A stretch of 63,500 bases of DNA from the NCBI RefSeq assembly GCF_964340395.1, contig NC_135560.1:13296598-13360097 (forward strand), read 5' to 3'. Shown piece after piece: positions 10,777 to 21,746 of this stretch. This stretch comes from Glandiceps talaboti. Taxonomy: Eukaryota; Hemichordata; Enteropneusta; Spengelidae. A program made the translations under genes and the position numbers. A model generated the notes under the pieces. It was not told the DNA's origin and ran no database searches. It saw only the letters and a program-made list of their open reading frames with translations. Every line of letters starts with the position of its first letter. The first letter of the stretch is position 1.

Positions 10777-11475
10777 CCCGTTTCAAGTTACCGTCCACCT
10801 GCTCTGTTTGATACAGCTATGCTGAAACCAATAAACTGTGCATATTGCACTTTGAGATAGTAAAAATCCAGTTTCTTGGGACATTTTGTCAACATGAAAT
10901 GAACTAACAAGCCACCATGCAAACCTCAAATGCAGATGTCAAAACATTGGCATACACGTGTCTGCGTCTACTCACTGTATGTTTAAATGGTTTGTTTCAT
11001 AATAGACAAAGTGTAGCAAGAAGTTGCGATCTTACTATCTTAGTGTAGAAATATCCATTTTCTTATTGGTTTCTGCAGGGTTGTATCAAACAGAGACAGT
11101 GCTAGTTAACGGTAACTTGAAACGGGTTGTATCTGTTTTGGCTACTTTTTTATGGGGTGTTCCGTAAGGCTTTCAGGTTGAATAACACAAAAGGGTAAAC
11201 TATAGTTATTGACATCTAATCAGATGAAGTCTAATGAAATATAGATAATAAAGAAATAGAATGGGGAAAGTACTTTGCTTTTGAATAGTAGTACCTAGAG
11301 ACAAATATTTACACTACGACGATCAATTAGGCGAAAAGCAAAGTACGCAGACAAGTGTATGCCAATGTTTTGACATCTGCTTTTGATGTTTGCATGGTGG
11401 CTTGTTAGTTCATTTCATGTTGACAAAATGTCCCAAGAAACTGGATTCACTCAATCTTGCTATCTTAAAGTGTAG
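10777..11475. mobile_element. Inverted-repeat element R1, copy 1
   Basis: Two nested inverted repeats. CCCGTTTCAAGTTACCGT at about 10777 is inverted at about 11112-11129. An arm of about 125 bp (10848-10970) is inverted at 11342-11475 with few mismatches. Part of the same sequence recurs near 46490-46690, so the family is dispersed. No coding capacity was seen. Confidence 0.65.
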
Positions 11476-11573
11476 TATGTATGTATGTATGTATGTATGT
11501 ATGTATGTATGTATGTATGTATGTATGTATGTATGTATGTATGTATGTATGTATGTATGTATGTATGTATGTA

Positions 11574-11622
<49 letters not shown>

Positions 11623-11658
11623 ATGTATGTATGTATGTATGTATGTATGTATGTATGT
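11475..11658 (+). repeat. (TATG)n/(TG)n microsatellite
   Basis: Starts exactly where the right arm of element R1 would continue with AATATGCAC, suggesting expansion from a TATG already in the element. Confidence 0.95.
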
Positions 11659-11758
11659 CTTTCTTACATGTACGTAGAATTGTCCATACAATTTCGCTGT
11701 TATACTATCTTCCTATTTCAAAATCGATCAAACAGATGCCATAACCATTTATTTGTAG

Positions 11759-11895
11759 AGCTGTCAACCTTCTCGATGAACATGACAATATGATAGGTTA
11801 CTTATGTGCATTTGGTTTGACGGCCAACAGTGCATTGAACCTGCTCAGTGGTATGTCATTCCTTGATATTGATGGTCTTCCCAGTTGGACTGGTG
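11759..11895 (+). CDS. STRA6-like A, exon A4
   Basis: 137 nt, phase 2 to 1, identical in size and phase to B4. It encodes AVNLLDEHDNMIGYLCAFGL against PVNLMDDHSNRIGFLAAFGT in gene B and [20 protein letters not shown] in human STRA6. It carries the second conserved hydrophobic helix. Confidence 0.9.
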
Positions 11896-11972
11896 GTAAG
11901 TTACATGAGATTTTTTCTCAGCTTTCAAATGCTATTAAACGACGCATAAAGCCTTAGCCTTAGGTTTCATGT

Positions 11973-12712
11973 TGAGATAGACACAGTAAAGATGACACAA
12001 AACACCCCTTACAGAGTGTCTGCTCTGTATTTTGTAATATTTGTGTACATGTGTATTCTTGCCATCATTAACAAAATACAGAGCAGACACTGCGTAGGGG
12101 ATGTTTGTGTGTTATCTTTATTGTGTCTACAGAGCAGACACTGGGTAAGTGATGTTTGTGTGTTATCTTTATTGTGTCTACAGAGCAGACACTGTGTAAG
12201 TGATGTTTGTGTGTTATCTTTATTGTGTCTACAGAGCAGACACTGTGTAAGGGATGTTTGTGTGTTATCTTTATTGTGTCACAGAGCAGACACTGTGTAA
12301 GGGATGTTTGTGTGTTATCTTTATTGTGTCTACAGAGCAGACACTGTGTAAGGGATGTTTGTATGTTATCTTTATTGTGTCTACAGAGCAGACACAGTGT
12401 AAGGGATGTTTGTGTGTTATCTTTATTGTGTCTACAGAGCAGACACTGTGTAAGGGATGTTTGTGTGTTATCTTGATTGTGTCTACAGAGCAGACACTGT
12501 GTAAGGGATGTTTGTGTGTTATCTTTATTGTTTCTACAGAGCAGACACTGTGTAGGGGATGTTTGTATGTTATTTTTATTGTGTCTACAGAGCAGACACT
12601 GTGTAAGGGATGTTTGTGTGTTGTCTTTATTGCGTCTACAGAGCAGACACTGTGTAAGGGATGTTTGTGTGTTGTCTTTATTGTGTCTACAGGGCAGACA
12701 CTGTGAAGTGGT
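11973..12712 (+). repeat. 51-bp minisatellite inside an inverted-repeat element
   Basis: Thirteen unit starts (CAGAGCAGACACT or close variants) at 12079, 12130, 12181, 12232, 12282 and then every 51 bp to 12690; one unit is 50 bp. An inverted single unit lies at about 11985-12035. Because 51 is a multiple of 3, all frames give long repetitive open frames; these are not genes. A single-unit version of the same inverted-repeat element is found at 36938-37081. Confidence 0.9.
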
Positions 12713-13139
12713 GGTTTTTTTACATTCAGAGGGTGAAAATTTACTTCTATTTCTCTCTTGCCAAATTAAGTATCTTCAGTGAATTTGTTTTCTGAGACCA
12801 GAGAAACCATATCTTTTCAGACTCTTAAGTTGAATTTATACAGTACTGTACATTCTGCATTATGCCCATCTTCTTGATATATACTTAATTACTTGAGTGA
12901 AAATTGAAAGCGTCTAAGCTCAGCTCGGGCCTCTTTAATAGTAAAATCTACAACTCTGTTAACACAAAATGCTGACCCAGTACGGAACAAAAATACATTG
13001 GATGAAATGACAGCCAACACTCTGGACATGCAAACGTGCATACCTTGGGATACCCTGGTGAGCATATTTTAAACATATTATGGTCCTATAAAACACATGT
13101 ACGATAGAATAATCATTTTGGCAAAAACTATATCTCAAA

Positions 13140-13483
13140 TTAAATGTCCTCACAAACTATACATACATCTGCATCAATGTAATACTTCTGGCGCAAACAA
13201 TTTGGAATGACATCCCTGTCAAAACAAAATGAATTTTTACTCTTTATATCGTTTCAAACAAATCTTCAAGCAACATCTAGTGGTGCAGTATAACTGATCA
13301 GCTGTATAATTTTAATCGTGTATAACACATGATTTATTTTGAGTCATATTGAGTACCGAGCTGTGAATTTCTGTATATAAATATGTGAGGGGACAGGCCC
13401 AGACTAGCTGTAAGCTATTTTCTGACTCCCCATTTACCCACTGTTGTATTTATTTGGGGCAAATAAACTGATTATTATTAACA
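13140..13483 (+). mobile_element. Non-LTR retrotransposon fragment, degraded 3' end
   Basis: Contains a frameshifted WNDIPVK-like block near 13203-13230 and a downstream FK..F..HL-like block. The 3' UTR ends with AAATAAACTG and a (ATT)n tail at about 13483. Less certain than the fragment at 9434. Confidence 0.5.
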
Positions 13484-13924
13484 TCTTATCTACTGAAAAG
13501 TGAGCGGCACGCCAAGATAGAAAATCGAATGTACACCGGGCAGAAATTTGGCAAATTGCCAAGTGGCCACCAATATTTCTACTTATATCATGATAGTAAT
13601 GCCAGTCCGTACCGTGACGTAGTGTGTTTTTCGCCATTCTAACTGTGTGGAGCAGGCGTATATAACCCACATAAAAATCTTTATAATTTTTAAACATAGT
13701 CAACCTAGTCAACCGACTACAGACAAGAAATAAAGAAAGAAAGCGATGCGGTTTATTGGCACAATGCCAATATCAATCGTGAGCTAAATAACCTATGATG
13801 ATTTCCACTTTCTCTCCATATTTGTTTTCTTTAGTAGGTCGGTCAAAATGAAATGCACTACTAAAATTTTAATTGCAATCTGTAATCTTAAAAATTCCAT
13901 TGTGTTTTTTTTTGTTCTCTGTAG

Positions 13925-14091
13925 TTTTCATGTCGGGTGTCAACGTGTTGATCGTTTGCATACTGTATCATCCCTTTTTCGACTGTCTGAAGCAAACGAA
14001 CATCTTATTAAGATCAGTACTAGGCCTCCTTTATAGTACTTTTAAATTTGTCCTTTTTGTCGTTGAGCTCAGGGAGTGTCCAAGTAATTAT
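13925..14091 (+). CDS. STRA6-like A, exon A5
   Basis: 167 nt, phase 1 to 0. Encodes GVNVLIVCILYHPFFDC and a second hydrophobic stretch, LLRSVLGLLYSTFKFVLFVV, ending with ELRECPSNY. It aligns with the human segment [17 protein letters not shown] through QRAECP. The conserved ECP-like turn precedes the next helix. Confidence 0.9.
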
Positions 14092-14122
14092 GTAAGTATC
14101 TTACAATTGCACTTAATAGTTA

Positions 14123-14867
14123 AGGGAGCCTTCAGTAATTGCAGGGGGAGGGCCGGGGGAATTAGGTTGGAGTGGAGATCACTTTTTATAAATCCGTCCG
14201 CGGGGGAGGACCATATTTCAGAAAATTGAAATTAGTGGAGGATCGCATTTTACTTTCACTCATTTTTTACAATCTAATTTTGCATTATTATTTTGTGATT
14301 TTGACATGATCCCACCACTGCCACCATTGAAAAAAATAATATGATATATCAATGAAATAACTGTTAGATGTGGTGTGAAGAAATGAGTGGGTCTCACAGT
14401 AGTAAAGGGGGAACAGCGCGGCAAGATATTGGGGATAATGGGGTGAAGTGGAGATGTTGAACTCAGTCATGCGCCCATCTAGTCTTGGGAGTTCTATCTG
14501 CCTTCAGCTCAACCATTTAGATCCAAACACAGGCATTGATTTAAATACAAACACTGTGGTGGTAATAATGGGAAATAACAAATGTGCGCATGCGTTTAAA
14601 AACTATCAATGTGGTGGGATCTTACTACAGAAAAATTCCATGTCTCTAGGGGGTTTCGAATCTAGGACCTCCTGGCTACTAATCTTAAGCTCTAACAATT
14701 ACGCCACAGGGAAGCTTTGTTCAAAATGTATTTTTCTTTGAAATATTTTAACAGGAGGAGAGTCATATTTTAGAGAAAGGAATTGAGGGAGGGTCACTTT
14801 TTATACCACAGATCGAGCTTGATTTTCCCTGTCTCCCCCCCCCCCTTGTGATTACTGAAGGCTCCCT
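14123..14867. mobile_element. Non-autonomous TIR element, family F4, full copy
   Basis: Bounded by AGGGAGCCTTCAGTAAT (14123-14139) and its inverse ATTACTGAAGGCTCCCT (14851-14867), with G- or C-runs just inside each end. It lies in gene A intron 5. The interior carries a tRNA-like module on the minus strand (14646-14708). Shared interior sequence recurs at 52960-53292. Confidence 0.7.
14646..14708 (-). repeat. tRNA-like (SINE head) module
   Basis: On the minus strand GTGGCGTAATTGTTAGAGC resembles a pol III A box region, and GATTCGAAACC, about 36 bp later, fits a B box. No cloverleaf or CCA end was established, so I call it SINE-like and not a tRNA gene. Confidence 0.5.
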
Positions 14868-15228
14868 AACATGATGATAATAATCAAACTCAGCAAATGA
14901 ACCAAGTAAGAGCCTGAAAACAAAGTAACATGTTTATGCACCAAATGAAACACCATTTCAGGCAATGGTCAAGAACCACTTTAAGTCCCATATTCACTAT
15001 AACATACCGACGCTTTATTCTTTACACCAAAGCTAATTTATAATCCATCGAATGATTCATTGCGTCATCGTAAACTTTAAGTAAACTTGCCCATGAGCCT
15101 CCAACAAAGCACGTAACCATGATAACTGTCGGACAAAGTTGTTGAACAATTCAGAACAGACTTAAGAAATTCGTCCAGGCTCTACTAGTTAATACAATTG
15201 TCTTGTTTATTAATTGATTTCTCTAAAG

Positions 15229-15369
15229 AATGTAACATCCGAAATGGAGGAGAACTACTTTTGGGCGTCTAATGTTTTGCAGTTCATTTGTTGTGGGATC
15301 ATTTGGATTCGATTTTTGGTGTTTATTTTCAAAGAGTTATTGTCCATGTACGATAACAATCATCGAAAA
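15229..15369 (+). CDS. STRA6-like A, exon A6
   Basis: 141 nt, phase 0 to 0. Encodes ENYFWASNVLQFICCGIIWI and then RFLVFIFKELLSMYDNNHRK, equivalent to human [20 protein letters not shown] and WYPVQLVRSFSRR. Donor AAA|GTGAGT. Because A7 as drawn needs phase 1, a small 0-to-1 exon may follow. Confidence 0.85.
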
Positions 15370-16196
15370 GTGAGTGATATATTTACTATGATGAGAGTAG
15401 TAGAAGATTAGATTCCTGTGAAAAGACACCAACATTTCGTTAATGGTAATGGAAACCATATCATCAGATAGCCATACTATGGAAAGCAATAGAGACCAAA
15501 AGTATTATTCTTTTTCTAACAATAGTTTTTATGATTTCAGATTTCACAGACTATTTTAAAACATGTATTTGTAATATTTTTAAACTACCCTAAATATATA
15601 GACTACCCTGCCACCGAATTAATCTCTCCAATGCTCAATGTTTTTTTTTAAAACTTGCTCTATGAAGCTTTTAAGCCGTGTTTACTCATATGGCATTTTC
15701 GTCATTCGCCAATTTTAAAATCAATGTTAGAGTTACTTATACAAGGTTTGTAGGTGGTCTTTCCATTTCTGTGTGTGTGTACATTGTTACATTTTGTCAT
15801 TAGTGTATGTATATTGTTTCATTCATATGTAACATTTTCTTTGTATTGTACTGTTTTATTGTTTGTTTTTTGCTCATCCTTTTATCAAAAAAATAAAATA
15901 AAAATAAATGAAATATTTCAAGGGAAACAATTTTATTTCGCGTTAACATTATTCTATTTTCAAAAAGTTATTATTATTTTAATATACTGTTTTTTTCTGG
16001 GTAGTCTTTGAGGAAAAAATAAAATTGAAAAAGAAATTCGTAACAACCTCCTAAATCCTAAACCCTAATATTTTTTTCAAACTGAGTAAATCCAGTCAAC
16101 AAGCTACACACAAAGAAACCGGTCGAATTTAGGGACTGCTCGATTTCTACTGGCGGAGGTCGATTTTTTAAAGTAAGTTAGACAAACGTATTTGAC

Positions 16197-16276
16197 CCCC
16201 CCCCCCCATCATGTTAAAACCAAAGCAGGATAATCACCCTATCAATCATTTTAAAAACATGATGACCCCCCCCCCC
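16197..16276 (+). repeat. Two long C-runs
   Basis: Homopolymeric C-runs near 16197-16207 and 16265-16276 in gene A intron 6, each following GA.GACC-like sequence. They are possibly ends of degraded F4-type elements. Confidence 0.4.
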
Positions 16277-16480
16277 CTCGAACCTTCACACCAGTGCTAG
16301 GTATTCCTCGTTCCTCACGCATTTAATATATTCTACAACGTATGTTGAAAAAGAACAGTATAAATTATTAATAATCTGTTTCTATTTAGCATAAAAGAAA
16401 AAGCATACGCGACCAATCGTGGGGTATATATGTCAGGCACATACTGAACAAACCAAGGTAAATCTTTATTGTAAGACACA

Positions 16481-16619
16481 AACACAACACCAACACCAAC
16501 ACCAACACAAACAGACAGACACATACACATACATACATACATACATACATACATACACACATACATACATACATACATACATACATACATACACACATAC
16601 GTACGTACATACATACATA

Positions 16620-16652
<33 letters not shown>

Positions 16653-16820
16653 TACATACATACAGACATACATACATTACATACATTACGTACGTACATA
16701 CGTACATACATACGTACATACATACATACATACATACATACGTACGTACGTACATACATACATACATACATACATACATACATACATACATACATACACA
16801 CATACATACATTACGTACAT
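16481..16820 (+). repeat. (CAACAC)n and (ACAT)n microsatellites
   Basis: A short CAACAC run followed by about 300 bp of ACAT units interrupted by ACGT variants. Open frames here are artefacts. Confidence 0.95.
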
Positions 16821-17023
16821 ACTCAGACACTTGCACGTCCGAAACTATAGACGACTTTACTTTAGTGGCCTGAACTCACACACAATCATGTGCACTTATA
16901 TAAATACGTTTCAAATGACTTGAAAGTATTGTATTAAACGTAAACATAGTCAGTGTGCGTGTAGATGACTTTATAATAAATGTGTGAGATATTGGTTATT
17001 TGTAAAATTTATAGTCAACTCAG

Positions 17024-17244
17024 TTATACAATATTATAGTAGGAAATCCCTACGTTGGGAGACAAAAAGACTGAAAAGCAATCCATACATTATATTCAAA
17101 AGGTCAAATACAGTGCATATTGCCGAGCAATCCAGTGGATGGCTTGATAAGTTGAAGGGATCCCTCTACAGGCCGGTACCAGGTTTTAAATATTCAAGAC
17201 GGATGCTTGGAACTCTAGTGGTATCGATCTTGTTGATATATAAG
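17024..17244 (+). CDS. STRA6-like A, exon A7
   Basis: Encodes VIQYYSRKSLRWETKRLK, a basic cytoplasmic loop, then LYRPVPGFKYSRRML and a helix, LGTLVVSILLIYK. Human has CIYTPQPGFHLPLKLVL at this place. The 3' border (AAG|GTACAA, phase 0) is secure. The 5' border (ACTCAG|TT) is provisional: it requires an incoming phase 1, which A6 does not give. Confidence 0.75.
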
Positions 17245-17386
17245 GTACAATATCTTTTTAAAGTAATTATGACAGTTATATAACACCAAAGAAACAGATA
17301 CAGTAATAGATAATAGATTACAGATAATAAGTCATAATGATAGATTATAACAGATGTACGTCATCATACGAACTGTAATGTACACA

Positions 17387-17388
<2 letters not shown>

Positions 17389-17417
<29 letters not shown>

Positions 17418-17533
17418 TGTATGTATGTATGTATGTATGTATGTATGCATGCATGCATGCATGCATGCATGTATGCATGCATGCATGTATGTATGTATGT
17501 ATGTATGTATGTATGTATGTATGTATGTATGTA
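17389..17533 (+). repeat. (TATG)n with internal (CATG)n
   Basis: TATG units with a central block of ATGC units (17446-17487), immediately left of a foldback element. Confidence 0.95.
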
Positions 17534-17687
17534 CGTATATGTTATTTGCCAAATACCGTTCCATATCTTGCTGCGAGAGGTAATTTTTTCTGGTATAACG
17601 GAGAGCCGGAGGCGAGCCGTTATACCAGAAAAATTACCTCGAGCAGCAAGATGTGGAACAGTATTTGGCAAATAACATACTTATACG
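17534..17687. mobile_element. Foldback element with 70-bp arms
   Basis: Arms 17534-17601 and 17618-17687 are inverse copies with only about five differences (for example ATGTTATTTGCCAAATAC against GTATTTGGCAAATAACAT), separated by a 16-bp GC-rich loop. Strong hairpin potential in gene A intron 7. Confidence 0.85.
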
Positions 17688-18414
17688 TCACCTGCGACTA
17701 TGAATTCATTTTTGAATGTCTAAAAATGCTGTTTCATGTTAAAATAAAATCACTTCCGCGTTATACTGTTGAGCGTAGTATCATGCACCTCTCTGATAAC
17801 TGCAATGCGGTTGTTTACATATCAGCCTTAACTTTATCGTCCAATCAGAGTGCGCGTTTGCTCAGTAGTATGACGTAATGTTTACTATTTGCATATCACT
17901 CAGCGATATATTGAAACTTATAACCATCAGCTGAAAAATGAGTGCGTCTTTGTTTTGCGTACTGTATTCCATTAAATGTACATAAATGTTCGTGATATAT
18001 TTTGTTGTTCTAGTTAAGCAAAAATTACACCCTCTGTGGTGGTAATTTTCATATCCTTCATAAATTTAGGAATTCATGTTTACGATCGCGTGATGACCGT
18101 GCGTTCGCCGTCACTGGACTTTCACGGTTGTGTGTGGAATTTTTGACTATTTCCCTGTGACATGAAAAGTACAGTTCAAAGACTTGTTACAATGTATACA
18201 ACGGTGATATTTTGTTCGATTGACAACAAATTTGGCATTGGAAATGCTGGTTATAGCTCGATCTCTAGTTGTCTGCTAGATTTGTTTACAAGGGGACGTG
18301 CAGTGATCACGTGATACAACAAGCAAAAATACGGCTGTTGGTGAAAAATACGCCTGTGTATCTGCAGGGCTCTCGACCAATCAGAATGCGAGATTGGTGA
18401 CAGGTGACGTATAA
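17681..18414. mobile_element. Short TIR-bounded DNA element (734 bp)
   Basis: TTATACGTCACCTG at 17681-17694 is inverted exactly as CAGGTGACGTATAA at 18401-18414. No transposase frame lies between. CCAATCAGAGTGCG and CCAATCAGAATGCG occur near the two ends. The right end directly abuts a (TATG)n array. Confidence 0.55.
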
Positions 18415-18503
18415 ATGTATGTATGTATGTATGTATGTATGTATGTATGTATGTATGTATGTATGTATGTGTATGTGTGTGTATGTGTGTGCATGTGTAT
18501 GTG

Positions 18504-18566
<63 letters not shown>

Positions 18567-18662
18567 TGTATGTGTGTATGTGTGTATGTATGTATGTATG
18601 TATGTATGTATGTATGTATGTATGTATGTATGTATGTATGTATGTATGTATGTGTGTGTGTA

Positions 18663-18699
<37 letters not shown>

Positions 18700-18705
18700 A
18701 TGTAT
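18415..18705 (+). repeat. (TATG)n/(TG)n microsatellite
   Basis: About 290 bp of TATG units with TG-rich interruptions, ending about 50 bp upstream of exon A8. Confidence 0.95.
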
Positions 18706-18754
18706 ATGTCCAACTTACTCAATAATATCCATTAACTTACTATCCATCGTTCAG

Positions 18755-18896
18755 ATTTCTGTACTGGAAATACCCAACTTGATTAGTACCTCCAACAAGA
18801 TACACACCGAGTTAAAAAATCTGGAATTCTTTACTAAACACACGGACTATGGTGAAGATTTCGTAGGATTCAAGCAAGTAGCTGATTCCCTAGATA
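18755..18896 (+). CDS. STRA6-like A, exon A8 (extracellular loop region)
   Basis: 142 nt, phase 0 to 1. Encodes ISVLEIPNLISTSNKIHTEL, KNLEFFTKHTDYGED and then FVGFKQVADSLD. By order it matches the human loop that holds the RBP-contact residues. The Y-x3-G-x-G pattern reported for vertebrates is not seen. Donor A|GTAAGT. The following intron, about 11.2 kb, contains the Ty3/gypsy element. Confidence 0.8.
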
Positions 18897-18997
18897 GTAA
18901 GTTCGGGTTTCTTGTCCTATTTTTCGATAACATAATTTTCAAGTTTTTAACCTTTCCGTTTAGCATTTACCTAAGAGTCGAAATCTAAATATTGGGT

Positions 18998-19338
18998 AAA
19001 GCATTAGGCCAAAAAAAAATTGTTTCTGGTCAGGACGTTTTGTCTAAAGTGGTGCGACTACGCCAGTTTTTAAAAATATTTATCTACTATTTATATGGCA
19101 GTTACTGTTCTTTTTAATTACTACTTTAGAGTAGGTGGAGGGTCTATTGTTAATCAGTGATCTATATTATCCATAAGCAGTACATAAACAAATCATGATC
19201 GCCGTTGAGGGCGCTGATTGTTGAATACGGACCCAACAAATTATCGTTTATTCAGCTACTATAATTATAAAAACACGTTTACCCACACGTGATGCAATTT
19301 TCAAAAAATGTTCCAGTTCAGCTAGTGCAGCTTTAAAA
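18998..19338 (+). repeat. Dispersed repeat family R2, copy 2
   Basis: The left part (18998-19130) matches 47528-47690 in inverse orientation (TTGTTTCTGGTCAGGACG, GGCAGTTACTGTTCTTTT). The right part (19150-19338) matches 1941-2212. It therefore links two partial copies into one longer family. Confidence 0.55.
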
Positions 19339-19685
19339 CAAATCTGTTTACACATTCATATAAACAATGGTGCCTACCAACCATCAACTTTCTCACATAA
19401 CCACATACAGTCTGAACAAATGACAGAACATTGCAAAATAAATTTCGATATGAAGTTTCATCTTTTAACATTATGAATATACTATAAACCTAGATATATT
19501 TGCTACTAGAAAATGTTGCGATTTTATAGTCTTCAGCTAGTTTTCAAAGGCTAATTTATACTAACCTCCAGACCGGTACATTGTGCTATGATGTACAAGA
19601 AGACAGTTTAGTCAATGCTTATTTTTACGTTTTTGTTTTCCATCAAAATAAGGAAAATTAAGTCTTTTGCGAAATTTCCATATGT

Positions 19686-19688
<3 letters not shown>

Positions 19689-19741
<53 letters not shown>
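19689..19741 (+). repeat. (AT)n microsatellite
   Basis: A perfect AT dinucleotide run just upstream of the retrotransposon insertion. Confidence 0.95.
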
Positions 19742-19745
<4 letters not shown>

Positions 19746-20069
19746 TTGTTGTATGCATGGCACAACATTTTATTACAAAATGAACGGATCAGTGTAACAC
19801 AGCTTAAACACTAGTATATGATTACCCTTGCATTTGTGTGCAGGTTTCTACGTACTTGATAATGGCTGTGACGTCACGTTTTGATGGCTGATATGTCTAA
19901 TCTTTCGGTTACATGCAGTATCCTTGACCAAATAAAATTGGAATGTTCACAACAACTATGTCAAGATGGTACATTTATAATACGTTGCTATAGAATATGG
20001 GAATTGTCTTTGATGAAATCGATAGCATCAGTTAGTAGAATACATGTGAATTTAATATTTCGATAGTTA

Positions 20070-20627
20070 TGTCACAATCGCCCGTCTATTCCCCAGCCGA
20101 TCAAACCATCGGCCATAGACAGAGCTGTGTAAATTTACCTTGGGTTCCCGCTGCTGAGTTATATTGGAGCGCGTCCTCGCCGTGGGGTTAACGTCCCACA
20201 GGATGCGAATAAAACGATAACCAATCGCCTACAGTTCAACACATCAGCCGTACTTTATTCTCCACCATCAACGTACTACAGTTCATGGGTTTGCAATACC
20301 AGACCTTACATACTACGGTCTGCATACTACAACTAACCGGACCTTACAACACACCGGTCCGCACTACTCGACGGTTCACGCTCGACTCTCCGTAAAACTA
20401 CAAACCACATGTAAACCTGGGTATTTCCCGCTCAAACTGGCTACAATGTTACTAACTGTCCGGAGGTGACGTAGTTCTTCCGGATTGGTCCAGAAATAGT
20501 GAAAATGACCCAGTTCTACAAAGTAAAAGTACTAGCTGTCCCAATAACACGCTTTGGGTCTAACAAACAGTAATTTATATGGTAACTACTAAACAAACTT
20601 TACGAGGTGGCGGCTCGTACCGTCACA
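20070..20627 (-). repeat. 3' LTR (element orientation)
   Basis: 558 bp. In element sense it starts TGTGACGGTACGAG and ends CGATTGTGACA, a short terminal inverted repeat with TG...CA ends. It differs from the other LTR at two sites, near 20097 and 20149. Confidence 0.95.
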
Positions 20628-20640
20628 TAGCCCCCTGCTG
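20628..20640 (-). promoter_or_regulatory. Polypurine tract candidate
   Basis: In element sense CAGCAGGGGGCTA directly precedes the 3' LTR. The G-run is the usual plus-strand priming signal in LTR elements. Confidence 0.6.
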
Positions 20641-21746
20641 AGACTTTGAAGTCCCAAGTCAGTAACTTACCTAAAAAATGAATTGAAAGAAGAAAAGCAC
20701 TACTAAACTACAAGCATGCAAATGTTGTCCATGAAAATGTTCCTTTAGGGTTCAATTTTAGACTTAATTTGCAAGGGTCCAAACAAAAATGCGATAATTA
20801 CAATAAATGAAAAATTTCACAAAGTTCTCAGCGAAAGTTTATCTTCAACTGTCCGACTGTCATAATAAGATTTCCTCTTCTTATTAACTAACGTCCATTG
20901 GCACACGATAACATCCCGAGGGTAGAGTCCGTTAAATTCCATTCAATGAGGCACAATTTGTCAAGGATTAACTCACAGCCTGCGTACAGATAATTAAGTT
21001 CCCGAGTCATATCTCCAAATTTCCATGTAACTACAGGTGCACTCAATAATTCGAGCTATCCGCAACCTTGTCGGAAATCCTATGACTTCACTCATCTGAA
21101 ATAGTGGCAGCAAATCCAGGGTCAAAATGTTAACGACCTCCTATGAGAATAACTGCAATCCCTCCAGGTATCAACAGCCACAATCTGCTTCCATATCCTG
21201 CAGACAGTTGACTACACACTTTCTAGAGTACTTCTGTAAACACAAGGCACTTGAACACAGGGCTGCATTTTTGCCAACCATGATGACCATCTAGTTATAT
21301 ATAACTAACACGGATGTCATACATGGTGCTCCACAATTAGCTATGCTGTACTCCAAGTTATCAGGTGTGCACTGAGCATGCATATGGTCCAGGTATGAAC
21401 CTCTCCACTATACGGGTATGCTGCAAATTACATATTCCAAGCAGAGGGTAATATCCTATAGCAACAGCACACACGTTGATTACTAAGGGTTCTGCCTTGG
21501 GTTACTGTATAAATAAAATATTGATTATCTATTCAAAAACTAAATATTTGCGTTTTTATGAATTCTGAAACACATTACCAGCCAAAGTATTTTGGTGTCC
21601 TCCGTCTTCTGCAGGGATATCTGCGACTTGAGGATGTTTCATGCTTGACTGGAGTTGACTCTTCAACACAATCACTGTCATTATTGTGGGTTTTTATAAT
21701 CAAAGAATTGTCTGGTTCTATGATATTGTCATTATTGGTTTCTTGG
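20641..21746 (-). other. Noncoding 3' region of the retrotransposon
   Basis: About 1.1 kb between the pol stop and the polypurine tract. No open frame above background and no env-like features (signal peptide, membrane anchor) were recognised. Confidence 0.6.

Noticed and set aside
11992-12782. Open frames of 89-150 codons with a 17-residue repeat (CVIFIVSTEQTLCKG type)
   Set aside because: They read the 51-bp minisatellite, whose period is a multiple of three. Several frames are open at once and no splice or start context supports them.
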